A stretch of DNA of 64,000 bases, taken from contig CACOBR010000006.1 in assembly GCA_902625475.1 (NCBI GenBank), forward strand, positions 1-64,000. Reading direction: 5' to 3'. A program made the translations under genes and the position numbers. The notes under the pieces are model-generated. The model was not told where the DNA came from, ran no database searches, and saw only the letters and a program-made list of their open reading frames with translations. The DNA is from an uncultured Alphaproteobacteria bacterium (GTDB lineage Bacteria > Pseudomonadota > Alphaproteobacteria > Rhodobacterales > Rhodobacteraceae). Of this stretch, positions 29,216 to 38,868 are shown piece after piece (positions within the stretch are counted from its first letter, which is position 1; every line of letters begins with the position of its first letter).

Positions 29216-31644
29216 TTAATCAAAAAATTTTTTTCCTGCATTTCAGCAAGAATATCATCTTTTCCAATTGAATACCCTATGTTCTCTTTAGTAACATCGA
29301 GAATAATAGGTAGTGACAAAGGGGAAATTTGATCTAAATATTTAACTTCAATATTTTCTCTCATAGAATGTAAGGTTTCTCGTAATCTTGACCCATCTAT
29401 AAAACCATCCATTGCGTCTTCTTTAACTGCCTCCAACAGAATATGTTTGGGGTCATATTTAGTTAAAACTTCATAGATGAGATCTGTACTAAACAATACT
29501 TGTTTTCCTGTTTTTTCTGAGCCTGGTATACGCTTTTCTACTAATCCTGAGATTAATGCAATATCTCTAAATAATCTTTTTAATAAAGGCGTATCTTGTA
29601 ACCATTCCTCAAATTCTTCAAATACAATATCATTATCTAAAAGGGCATTGACATTTTGAGGTTTTTTAAAGGACCAAACAGCCAACCCATAATCATTCAT
29701 GGAAAACCCCATAGGCCTAAATCCGGCTCTCTTCATCCTTCTTAAAAGGAGAAAGCCTAAAGTTTGATTAGCATTCCATCCTAAAAATGAATGAATTACA
29801 GTATAAAATCTCTTTTTATATGGAAATATCTCTACTACCATATTATTGGGATTTGGTAATATTGATTGTCTTTCTTGGTAAAATAACCAATCCTGAATCT
29901 GTGTTGGTAGATTTTTCCAGTAATTTTTATTTCCTATTAATTCTCTTACAGATTTTGATAATTCAGTGGATAAAGGAAGTCTCCCTCCAGAATAAACTGT
30001 AATCTTGGATTCTTTATTTTTTGTTTTTTTTACATAAACATTCAACCCTTCAATCTTTTGAAATTCTAAAACTTCACCTCCAAATATAAATGTATCACCA
30101 ATAGAAAGGTTAATGATAAAATTCTCTTCAATTTTTCCTAGTGTTCTGTTTTTTAATTTTATATTTAACATAGGAGATTCAACAATTGTTCCTATGTTCA
30201 TTTTATATCTTCTAATATCAGCTTTTGAATTTACAGTTATTTGGCCATTTTCAAGTATTTTTAACCTTTTATATTTTTCATAATTTTTTAGTGCATAACC
30301 ACCATCTTTAACAAAATTTACCACTCTTAAAAAATTTTCAAATGACAAATGTTTATAAGGAGCAGTAGATGATACAATATTGTAAAGTTTTTTTGGTTCA
30401 AAAGTTTCTGAGCAGGCAGTTCCGTAAACATATTGAGCTAAGACATCAAGTGCCCCTTTTTTCACCCGGACGTCATCTAAAAAATTCTTTTTTATGGCAT
30501 TTGTTGCTGCAAAACACTCCAAGTATTCAAATCGATTTGTAGGAACTAAAAATGCCCTACTTGGTTGATTATATCTGTGGTTTGACCGTCCAATCCTTTG
30601 AATTAATCTATTTAAACCTTTAGGCGCGCCAATTTGAATAACTAAATCAATTTCAGCCCAATCAATTCCAAGGTCTAAAGAGCTAGTTGCCACAACACAA
30701 TCAAGAATTCCTTGACTCATTTTTGTCTCAACTTTTTTTCTTAATTCCAAATCTAAGGAACCATGATGAATAGCTATTTTATATTTTTTGATATTATTGT
30801 TCCATAATTCATGAAATACAAATTCTGCTTGTCCTCTGGTATTGACAAAAATTATTGTTTTTCCAATTCCCAGTAACTTTTGATAAATTTCTGATATTGC
30901 ATGAATTCCTGTATGACCAGACCATGGAATTCTTTTATCTGGTTGAAAAATTTCAATATTTGGAGAAACTTCATTTTTAATTTGTATTAAATCAGTTTTA
31001 TCTGGTGAAAGCCAATTCATTGCAAAACTTGGTGTTTTGATAGTAGCAGATAATCCAATTCTTTTTGCACCAGTCGCTATTTGAAATAATCTAGCAAGAT
31101 TTAAACTTAATAAATCACCTCTTTTATTATTTAAAAAAGTATGAATTTCATCAATTATAACAAACTCTAAGTCCTTAAATAATGTTCCTGCAAATTGATT
31201 TGATAATAAAAGTGCTAATGACTCTGGAGTTGTCATTAAAAAATCTGGAGGATTTTTTATTTGTCTCGACTTTATATTTTGTGAAGTATCACCAGTTCTT
31301 GTTTCTAAATTAATTGAAAGATTAAGTTCTTTGATTGGTTTAGAAATATTTCTGTGAATATCTATGGTTAAAGCTTTTAAGGGAGATACATAAAGAGTAT
31401 CTAATTTAGGTTTTTTTCTTTCATAATTGAAATTTAATAAAGATGGCAAAAAACCTGTTAAAGTTTTTCCTGTACCTGTCGGAGACTGAACTAATATAGA
31501 ATTGTTTTTTTCTATAGATTTAAGTATTTGTATTTGATGAGGAAACCATTGCCATCCTTTATCAATTATCCACTGATTAATAGGATGGGATTTAAGTTTA
31601 TTATATAATTTCTTATATACTATTTCATGGGACTTATTAATCAT
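29212..31644 (-). CDS. Ligase-associated DNA damage response DEXH helicase (Lhr-like)
   Basis: SPTGTGKTLTGFLPSL, VIIDEIHTF, LSATIKTP, ATSSLDLGIDWAEIDLVIQIGAPKGLNRLIQRIGRSNHR. Confidence 0.95.
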   Translation of the reverse strand: MINKSHEIVYKKLYNKLKSHPINQWIIDKGWQWFPHQIQILKSIEKNNSILVQSPTGTGKTLTGFLPSLLNFNYERKKPKLDTLYVSPLKALTIDIHRNISKPIKELNLSINLETRTGDTSQNIKSRQIKNPPDFLMTTPESLALLLSNQFAGTLFKDLEFVIIDEIHTFLNNKRGDLLSLNLARLFQIATGAKRIGLSATIKTPSFAMNWLSPDKTDLIQIKNEVSPNIEIFQPDKRIPWSGHTGIHAISEIYQKLLGIGKTIIFVNTRGQAEFVFHELWNNNIKKYKIAIHHGSLDLELRKKVETKMSQGILDCVVATSSLDLGIDWAEIDLVIQIGAPKGLNRLIQRIGRSNHRYNQPSRAFLVPTNRFEYLECFAATNAIKKNFLDDVRVKKGALDVLAQYVYGTACSETFEPKKLYNIVSSTAPYKHLSFENFLRVVNFVKDGGYALKNYEKYKRLKILENGQITVNSKADIRRYKMNIGTIVESPMLNIKLKNRTLGKIEENFIINLSIGDTFIFGGEVLEFQKIEGLNVYVKKTKNKESKITVYSGGRLPLSTELSKSVRELIGNKNYWKNLPTQIQDWLFYQERQSILPNPNNMVVEIFPYKKRFYTVIHSFLGWNANQTLGFLLLRRMKRAGFRPMGFSMNDYGLAVWSFKKPQNVNALLDNDIVFEEFEEWLQDTPLLKRLFRDIALISGLVEKRIPGSEKTGKQVLFSTDLIYEVLTKYDPKHILLEAVKEDAMDGFIDGSRLRETLHSMRENIEVKYLDQISPLSLPIILDVTKENIGYSIGKDDILAEMQEKNFLIK

Positions 31645-32610
31645 AAATTATATATAGAAACAATTAATGCATATATCGACCCTATTATGCCTGTGGAGAA
31701 CGCAATAATTACACATGGTCACGCAGATCATGCTAGGGCTGGTCATCAAAATGTTTTAGCCACACAAAATACAATAGATATTATGAAGATAAGGTATGGT
31801 CATAAATGCGCAAACTCTTTTCAGTCTTTAGAATACCATAAACCACTAAAAATAAATGATTTAACTATAACATTTTTTCCTGCAGGTCATATTCTGGGAA
31901 GTGCTCAAATTTTGATAGAGAATACACATAATAGGTTATTAATTACTGGTGATTATAAAACTTCATCTGATAGTTCTTGTCAAAGCTTTGAACTTGTAGA
32001 ATGTGATCAACTAATAACCGAAGCAACTTTTGGATTACCAGTATTTCAGCACCCTAAACCAGAGAATGAAATAAAAAAAATAATAAACGCTTTTGAAAGA
32101 AGTGAAAAGAAAACATATATAATTGGAGCTTATGCACTAGGAAAATCACAACGTGTAATAAAACTATTACGTGATATTGGATATAATGATACGATTTTTT
32201 TACACGGTTCCCAGGTAAAAATCTGTGACTATTATGCTTCTCAAGGTATTGATCTTGGCAAATTAGAACCAGTTGCTCACAAAAAAAATAAGGATTTTGA
32301 AGGTAAAATTGTTATTGCACCACCGTCAGCTTTAAAAGACAAGTGGTCAAGACGTTTTTCAGAACCAGTAATTTGTTATGCATCAGGTTGGATGTCAATT
32401 AAACAACGTGCAAAGCAAAGCTTAGTAGAAATACCATTAATAATTTCTGATCACTGTGATTGGAATGAACTGACTGCTACTATAAAAAAGTGTAAAACAA
32501 AAACGGTTTGGGTCACTCATGGTAGAGAAGATGCTTTAGTATACTGGTGTAAAAAAGAGGATATAAATGCAAAGCCTTTATATGTGCAAGGACGAGAAGA
32601 GGAACAATAG
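31627..32610 (+). CDS. Ligase-associated DNA damage response exonuclease (MBL / beta-CASP-like)
   Basis: ITHGHADHARAGH, FFPAGHILGSAQILIE, LITGDYK, SDHCDWNEL. Confidence 0.94.
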   Translation: MGLINHKLYIETINAYIDPIMPVENAIITHGHADHARAGHQNVLATQNTIDIMKIRYGHKCANSFQSLEYHKPLKINDLTITFFPAGHILGSAQILIENTHNRLLITGDYKTSSDSSCQSFELVECDQLITEATFGLPVFQHPKPENEIKKIINAFERSEKKTYIIGAYALGKSQRVIKLLRDIGYNDTIFLHGSQVKICDYYASQGIDLGKLEPVAHKKNKDFEGKIVIAPPSALKDKWSRRFSEPVICYASGWMSIKQRAKQSLVEIPLIISDHCDWNELTATIKKCKTKTVWVTHGREDALVYWCKKEDINAKPLYVQGREEEQ

Positions 32611-34194
32611 TTGAAGAAATTTTCCTTATTGTTAGAAAAGTTATTATTTACTCCAAGCAGAAATAGAAAAAAATCAGCTCTCAAAGAATATATAGCTAAT
32701 ACTCCAGATCCTGATAGAGGATACGCTTTGGCTGCTATAACTGGTGATTTTAAAATGAAAAATATAACTGCTAGCTTTTACCATGAATTAATCAAGGAAC
32801 ACGTTGATTACGAATTATTCAAAATGTCATATGACTATGTAGGAGATTTAGCAGAAACAATTTCATTAATCTGGCCAAATACTTCTGAAAATAATTTATA
32901 TGAATTGTCACTTAGAAAATTCATTGAATTAATATCAAAAAAATCAAAGCCAAAACAAAAAGAAATTATTTTTGATTTAATGAATAAATCAGATGCAAAT
33001 GAACGGTGGTCAATGATAAAACTAACCACTGGTGGTTTCAGAATTGGTGTATCTGCAAAATTGGTAAAATTAGCACTAGCTGAGTATGGAAATAAAAGTA
33101 TCGAAGATATTGAAAGGATTTGGCACGGACTATCATATCCATATTTGGACTTGTTTGCATGGTTAGAAAATAAATCGCCAAAACCAAAAATAAAATTTAG
33201 TGATATGTTTCATCCTATGATGCTTGCTAATCCAATAAACGAAGAAAAAGATTTTAATAATTTAAAACCATCTGAATTTTTTGCAGAATTAAAATGGGAC
33301 GGAATTAGAGTTCAATTGGTACTAGATAATGAAAATAAAAAAATCTATTCAAGAACTGGTGATGATATTTCAAAATCTTTTCCAGATATACTATGTAATG
33401 TAAATGGTAATGCTGTTTTAGATGGTGAATTATTGGTAGGAAACAATTTTAAAGCATTACCATTTAATTCTCTTCAGAAGAGACTTAATCGAAAAAATCC
33501 ACAAAAAAAAATCATTAGTGAAATACCAGCTTTTGTCAGACTATATGACATTATTTTTGAAGATGGTAAAGACCTAAGGGATTTACCTCTATCTAAGAGA
33601 AGGCAGCTTTTATCAGATTGGCTAAAATTAAATCCTTCAAATAGGCTGGATATATCTGAAATTATAGAATTCAAAGACTGGAATGAACTTAGACAGATTA
33701 AAATAGAAACTACTGAGAAGTTTAATCAAGAGGGTTTAATGATTAAATCTAAAAATAGCTTATACTTATCTGGAAGACCAAGAGGCCACTGGTTCAAATG
33801 GAAAAAGAACCCTCTATTTTTAGATACTATTCTTATGTATGCACAAAGAGGACATGGAAAAAGAAGTTCTTATTATTCTGATTTCACTTTTGGTGTATGG
33901 AATAATAATAATATTGTACCCATAGGAAAAGCTTACTTTGGATTTACTGATGAAGAATTAAAAAAGTTAGATGATTGGGTTAGGAAGAATACAATCAAGA
34001 GGTTTGGACCAGTACGTGAAGTTCATAAAGAATTGGTATTAGAAATAGCATTTGATAGTATTAATGAAAGTAAGCGGCATAAGTCAGGTATTGCCTTAAG
34101 ATTTCCCAGAATACACCGAATTAGATGGGATAAACCAGTGAAAGAAACCGACTATTTGAAAGATATAAAAAAGTTATTCAATTTTGAATTTTAA
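32611..34194 (+). CDS. ATP-dependent DNA ligase (cisplatin/ligase-associated cluster type), TTG start
   Basis: FAELKWDGIRVQLV adenylation motif, DGELLVG, EGLMIKSKNSLYLSGRPRGHWFKWKK; starts immediately after the exonuclease stop. Confidence 0.95.
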   Translation: MKKFSLLLEKLLFTPSRNRKKSALKEYIANTPDPDRGYALAAITGDFKMKNITASFYHELIKEHVDYELFKMSYDYVGDLAETISLIWPNTSENNLYELSLRKFIELISKKSKPKQKEIIFDLMNKSDANERWSMIKLTTGGFRIGVSAKLVKLALAEYGNKSIEDIERIWHGLSYPYLDLFAWLENKSPKPKIKFSDMFHPMMLANPINEEKDFNNLKPSEFFAELKWDGIRVQLVLDNENKKIYSRTGDDISKSFPDILCNVNGNAVLDGELLVGNNFKALPFNSLQKRLNRKNPQKKIISEIPAFVRLYDIIFEDGKDLRDLPLSKRRQLLSDWLKLNPSNRLDISEIIEFKDWNELRQIKIETTEKFNQEGLMIKSKNSLYLSGRPRGHWFKWKKNPLFLDTILMYAQRGHGKRSSYYSDFTFGVWNNNNIVPIGKAYFGFTDEELKKLDDWVRKNTIKRFGPVREVHKELVLEIAFDSINESKRHKSGIALRFPRIHRIRWDKPVKETDYLKDIKKLFNFEF

Positions 34195-34310
34195 AAAAGA
34201 ATTATTTATATTTTTTTAATTAAGTCGTTAATGTCTCTGTAAAATTTTTCAACAGAAAAAAATTGTTATTAATATAAAATAAATATAAAGTACGGAGATT
34301 ATTTCTAATA

Positions 34311-35633
34311 ATGAATAGCCCTTTTAAAATATACGGATGTTCCGATGCAACGGATTTCAATATGAAAAATGAGGAAATATCAGTTGATAGCTTAGTAGAA
34401 CATTATAAAAATAGAGACTATCAAAATCTTGTAATAAATGCTCAAAAATATGTTGAGAAAAATTCTTCAAGTGCAATGGCTTGGAATCTTCTAGCTTTAG
34501 GCCATAGATACTCTAATAATGTTAAGTCTGCACTCAAAATTTATGAAGATCTTTTAAAGTTAAATCCAGGTAATTTTTTGTTATCTACAAATTTAGGCAA
34601 TTTATATATGGCAATGGGAAAAATCTCAAAAGCTATTAATTGTTTTGAAATAGCTTTCAAAAAAGAACCAAAACATGTAGCAAATTTGGAAGCATTAGCA
34701 ATAGCTTATCAAGATAGCGGGAAAAAAGAAGAAGCTATGGATTGTTTTAAAAAAGTATTAGACCTTGACGAGAAAAAAGAAAGTTCAAGGTACCATTTAG
34801 CTAGAATGCTTGTAAGATTAAATTCTTATTCAGAAGCAATAGAACATTTTCATAAAACAAACTATGGATTAAGTAAAAGTCATCTTTTGGAATGCCTTTA
34901 TTATTTAGGTCAAAAAGATAGATTTTATAAACATTACAGAGATTTGATCAAAAGAAATATTGTTAACCCACTTATGGCTTCTATTGGAAGTCATGCTTCA
35001 ATTCGATTTAATGTTTCTAACAATGAAAATCCTTTTTGCACTAACCCATTTAATTATATTAAAAAGGAAAACATTACAAATAATGGTGAACTAAGTGAAG
35101 ATCTAATTACAAGTATACTGGAATTCCACCAAAGTGGAGAAAGTGATCCTAAAAGTCAGCCTTTACTTTCAAATGGTAAGCAATCATCAGGAAATATCTT
35201 TTTGCATCAAAGAGAAGATATACAGTTATTAAAGAAAATATTAGGGAATAAAATAACAAATTATTTAAAGGAATTTAGAACAAGTAGTGAAGGTTTCATA
35301 AAAAATTGGCCAAAAAAATATAATATTTATGGTTGGTTAGTATCTATTAATTCAGGAGGAAACCTCGCAGCTCATATTCATAAAGAAGGATGGTTGAGTG
35401 GAAGTTTATATTTTAAAATGCCTTCTAAAAAAACTAAAGACGAAGGAAATATAGTTTTTAGTTTTGATGGGGCTAATTATCCTACTGATGGAAAGAAATT
35501 TGATAAAAAATCAGTTGATGTATATAAAGGAGACTTAGTTTTATTCCCCTCCTCCTTATTCCATCATACTGTTCCATTTAAAAGTAACGAAGAAAGAGTT
35601 ACATTCGCTTTTGATATCATACCTCAAAAATAA
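34311..35633 (+). CDS. TPR-repeat protein with C-terminal putative 2OG-Fe(II) oxygenase domain
   Basis: Repeated TPR units (AMAWNLLALGHRYSNNVKSALKIYEDLLKLNPGN etc.), then GGNLAAHIHKEGWLSGSLYFKMP ... VLFPSSLFHHTVPFKSNEERVTFAFDI. Confidence 0.8.
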   Translation: MNSPFKIYGCSDATDFNMKNEEISVDSLVEHYKNRDYQNLVINAQKYVEKNSSSAMAWNLLALGHRYSNNVKSALKIYEDLLKLNPGNFLLSTNLGNLYMAMGKISKAINCFEIAFKKEPKHVANLEALAIAYQDSGKKEEAMDCFKKVLDLDEKKESSRYHLARMLVRLNSYSEAIEHFHKTNYGLSKSHLLECLYYLGQKDRFYKHYRDLIKRNIVNPLMASIGSHASIRFNVSNNENPFCTNPFNYIKKENITNNGELSEDLITSILEFHQSGESDPKSQPLLSNGKQSSGNIFLHQREDIQLLKKILGNKITNYLKEFRTSSEGFIKNWPKKYNIYGWLVSINSGGNLAAHIHKEGWLSGSLYFKMPSKKTKDEGNIVFSFDGANYPTDGKKFDKKSVDVYKGDLVLFPSSLFHHTVPFKSNEERVTFAFDIIPQK

Positions 35634-35637
35634 ATCC

Positions 35638-36573
35638 TTAAATTTGAATTATTCCTACTAAAGGAATAAGAAAAAGTGATGCAATAAAAGTCCATAGGAT
35701 CGATAATGCAATTGCCTCTGTACTTACACCATATTTTGGAGCAAATGTGAAAGCCATAAGTCCGACTGGAGCAGCTGCTACCATAAGAGTTGTTCTTGAA
35801 TTTTCTATCGAATGTCCTCCTAAAATTAAAATTACAATCACTGCCAGAAATGGATGAATAATTAATCTTAAAAGTGTAATAAAAATAGCAATATTTAACT
35901 GACCTCTTTGTACTTTTTTTGATAAAATTATTCCAAGTGCAAATAGAGCACATGGAGCAGCAGAAAGAGAAACGAATTCAAATGTCCGTTCAATACCAAT
36001 TGGCAATTCAAAAGGAGCTAAAATTATAATTAAACCTATAAAAAGGCCTAAAAGAGGTGGATTTACAATTTGTTTTTTGAACAACTTAAATAGCGTAAAA
36101 TCATCAGTAGATGTCAAATCTAAAAGAAAAATTGTAAAGGACAACAACATAACATCCATGGACATGATTGTAATAATTGAGTTTATCTGAGAAAATGGAA
36201 ACTCTAAAATTGCTATTGGATAGACATAAAGAACATGGTTAGCAAATGACGCAGCAGCTCCAATTAAAATAGCTTCTGTCGTATTAGATTTAAAAAATAA
36301 TTTGGCGATGAAAAAACCTATTAAATATAAGAGTAACTCAGTAATTAAATATTTTATGTATAGGGAAAAATTAATATTCGAGAAATCTAATTTCAGAATT
36401 ATGTCAGCACTCATCGCAGGAACTGCAACCAATCCTACAAATTTTAAAATAATGTTTGCTTCAGTTACTTTAAATAAATTCTTCTTTCCTAAAAAAAAAC
36501 CAAAGAAGCATATAAAAGATACAGGTATAACACCATTTATAAGTAAATTAAAAAAATCAAATAAACTCAGCAA
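35638..36573 (-). CDS. AEC family (auxin efflux carrier-like) transporter
   Basis: Ten hydrophobic helices, LGIILSKKVQRGQ and IHPFLAVIVILILGG pattern. Confidence 0.85.
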   Translation of the reverse strand: MLSLFDFFNLLINGVIPVSFICFFGFFLGKKNLFKVTEANIILKFVGLVAVPAMSADIILKLDFSNINFSLYIKYLITELLLYLIGFFIAKLFFKSNTTEAILIGAAASFANHVLYVYPIAILEFPFSQINSIITIMSMDVMLLSFTIFLLDLTSTDDFTLFKLFKKQIVNPPLLGLFIGLIIILAPFELPIGIERTFEFVSLSAAPCALFALGIILSKKVQRGQLNIAIFITLLRLIIHPFLAVIVILILGGHSIENSRTTLMVAAAPVGLMAFTFAPKYGVSTEAIALSILWTFIASLFLIPLVGIIQI

Positions 36574-36659
36574 AATTTATGGACTCATTATTTTGTAGCA
36601 ATTCCTAGAGTTATATTTATATAGAAGTATAATCACTACTCTTTTAAAAAAAATAAATC

Positions 36660-37187
36660 ATGGCTTTTTATTTTGGATATGGATCAAATATGTCTCAAGT
36701 TTATCTTGAGAAAGTTAGATATGTATATCCAAAAAAAAGTATTGTAGGTCACATCGAAGATTATACTTTAAAAATCAACTTAAAAGGTCCAAATTTTGTG
36801 GAACCCGGTTTTGCAAATATTAGTTACCAAAAAGGGAGTAAAGTTGAGGGAATACTCCATGAAGTTAGTGATGTCGAATTAAAAAAAATAATTGCTTCAG
36901 AAGGTCCAGAGTATGAAGTATTTGAAATCCCAGTTTTTACAAATAAAAAAAGATTTTTAGCTAAAACCTTGATTTGGCCCACAGAAACTTTAGAAGAATT
37001 ACCAACTTCAAGAAGATATTTAAATCTACTAATTAAAGCAGCCAAAGAAAACAAACTAAGTGATGAGTATATTGAAGAAATTAAAATGAAAAAGACAGTA
37101 TATTACCCTTTTTTATCAGAATATTATAAAATTTATGCATATTTCTGGGTCAAAAGCAGAGCAAGAAAAGTAAATAAAAATATTTGA
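36660..37187 (+). CDS. Gamma-glutamylcyclotransferase-like (AIG2 family) protein
   Basis: FYFGYGSNMSQVYLEKV and FVEPGFANISYQKGSKVEGILHEV motifs. Confidence 0.85.
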   Translation: MAFYFGYGSNMSQVYLEKVRYVYPKKSIVGHIEDYTLKINLKGPNFVEPGFANISYQKGSKVEGILHEVSDVELKKIIASEGPEYEVFEIPVFTNKKRFLAKTLIWPTETLEELPTSRRYLNLLIKAAKENKLSDEYIEEIKMKKTVYYPFLSEYYKIYAYFWVKSRARKVNKNI

Positions 37188-37194
37188 AAATTTA

Positions 37195-38022
37195 TTAAAA
37201 ATTTGTATCAAGTAAAATTTTTTTTGCTTTTTTTGTTAGTGCCAGTTTTAATTTTTGCATTATTTCTAAACGATCAAATATATGCTTGTCATTAACAAGA
37301 ATATCTCTCAAAATAGTTCCAAACAATCGTCTGAATTCTGTACCAATGTTGAATTTACGTACTCCATAATACTTTGACATTTTAATTCTATCAATAGGAC
37401 TTACCCCTGACCCTCCATGAATTACAAGGGGGACAGAAGTAATTTCAAATATTTTACCAAGAAGATCATAATCTATAATTGCTGAATTTTCATTTTGTAA
37501 GTGAGTGTTGCCCACTGAAACAGCCATAGCTGTTACTGGCAACTGCTGGGTAAATAATTTAACTTCCTCTGGCAATGTCTTTTTATTTTTACTTGTATCA
37601 TTATACCCAACAAATCCAAGTTCGACCTCTAAGCAAGCATTATATTTCTCAGTTAATTCGTAAATTTTTATGGATTGATTAAGGTTTTCTTTAAAAGACA
37701 ATTTTGAACCGTCATACATTATAGAAGTAAACCCAATATCTAAAGCCTTTTTGCATATATCATAATTTTCACCATGATCTAAATGAGGAACAATTTTGCT
37801 TTTAGTTTCACCACTTAATTTTTCAAACATGGCATAAATCAATTCAAGTGGCATATTTTTTCTTAATCCTGGACCTGATTGTAGAATAATATCGGTCTCA
37901 GTTTCATCAGCTGCACGAACAAATGAAGAAGCATCTTCCCAACCTTGAACTACAAAACCTACAACATAATTTTTTCTTGTTTTGGCGCAATTTAAAAGGT
38001 TTTTTAAAGAATCTATACTCAT
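37195..38022 (-). CDS. Class II fructose-bisphosphate aldolase family (IolJ/GatY-like)
   Basis: VPHLDHGENYDICKKALDIGFTSIMYDGSKL, LEVELGFVGYND, PLVIHGGSGVSPIDRIKM. Confidence 0.88.
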   Translation of the reverse strand: MSIDSLKNLLNCAKTRKNYVVGFVVQGWEDASSFVRAADETETDIILQSGPGLRKNMPLELIYAMFEKLSGETKSKIVPHLDHGENYDICKKALDIGFTSIMYDGSKLSFKENLNQSIKIYELTEKYNACLEVELGFVGYNDTSKNKKTLPEEVKLFTQQLPVTAMAVSVGNTHLQNENSAIIDYDLLGKIFEITSVPLVIHGGSGVSPIDRIKMSKYYGVRKFNIGTEFRRLFGTILRDILVNDKHIFDRLEIMQKLKLALTKKAKKILLDTNF

Positions 38023-38861
38023 TTAAATTTTGCAACCATATCCTTAATGCCTGGAATCAGATCTACTTGGTACTCATGAACAGGTTGAAAAAATTGTACT
38101 AATGGTCGCTGACTATATCCAGCCAATATTGTAAAATAATACATTTCATAACCAGGTAAAACACAGACAGGGTGATAGCCATTAGAAATGCAGAAAGTAG
38201 ATCCATCCACTATGTGAAAAGATTTTCCTTGATCTTTATTTTCCGCCTGTAATAGTTGAAGTGCTGATCCATGGTTGGGTCTAAATCTAAAATTATATGC
38301 TTCATCATGCTTTGTTTCAAAAGGCAATCGGTCAGTATCATGCTTATGACTAGGAAACCCCGACCAACCACCTGCACCCACTGTAAAGAGTTCTGAGACT
38401 AATAATCTCCCAACTTTCTGACTTTGTTTTTGCCCTAAAAGATGTTTAATTTTTCTATGCGTTTTTGTTTCATCAGATCCATATTGTACTAAATCAATTT
38501 CATTTGATCGTATAACAAAAGGTTCTAAAATTTTGTCATACTTCGCCCCAGCTATAAATAATTCACAATTTCTACTAACACATTTTATCTTAGCTTCCTG
38601 ATTACAAGGAATATAAATACATTCAGGCTCACCATCCCAAACATCAGTTTTTCTATTGCCAATATTTTCAAAAGTTTTATTGCTAATTTTTACATCTATG
38701 GATCCTGTTGCAGGGACTATACATATCTCATAACCTTTAAGACAAATTGCGAATTCTTGACCTTTAGATAATTTGATAATGTTGAAATAAATATTAGGAA
38801 TGATACTGTTTTCAATATCAATTATTGGCTTATTATTATTTTCATAAGGTGGTATGTGCAT
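38019..38861 (-). CDS. iolB: 5-deoxy-glucuronate isomerase
   Basis: GGWSGFPSHKHDTDRLPFETKHDEAYNFRF and NGYHPVCVLPGYEMYYFTILAG. Confidence 0.92.
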   Translation of the reverse strand: MHIPPYENNNKPIIDIENSIIPNIYFNIIKLSKGQEFAICLKGYEICIVPATGSIDVKISNKTFENIGNRKTDVWDGEPECIYIPCNQEAKIKCVSRNCELFIAGAKYDKILEPFVIRSNEIDLVQYGSDETKTHRKIKHLLGQKQSQKVGRLLVSELFTVGAGGWSGFPSHKHDTDRLPFETKHDEAYNFRFRPNHGSALQLLQAENKDQGKSFHIVDGSTFCISNGYHPVCVLPGYEMYYFTILAGYSQRPLVQFFQPVHEYQVDLIPGIKDMVAKFK

Positions 38862-38868
38862 ATTTTTC

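Noticed and set aside
35624-35953. 109-aa minus-strand ORF overlapping the AEC transporter in another frame
   Set aside because: Same strand, alternate frame of a well-supported transporter; Cys/Tyr/Ser-rich composition typical of shadow frames.
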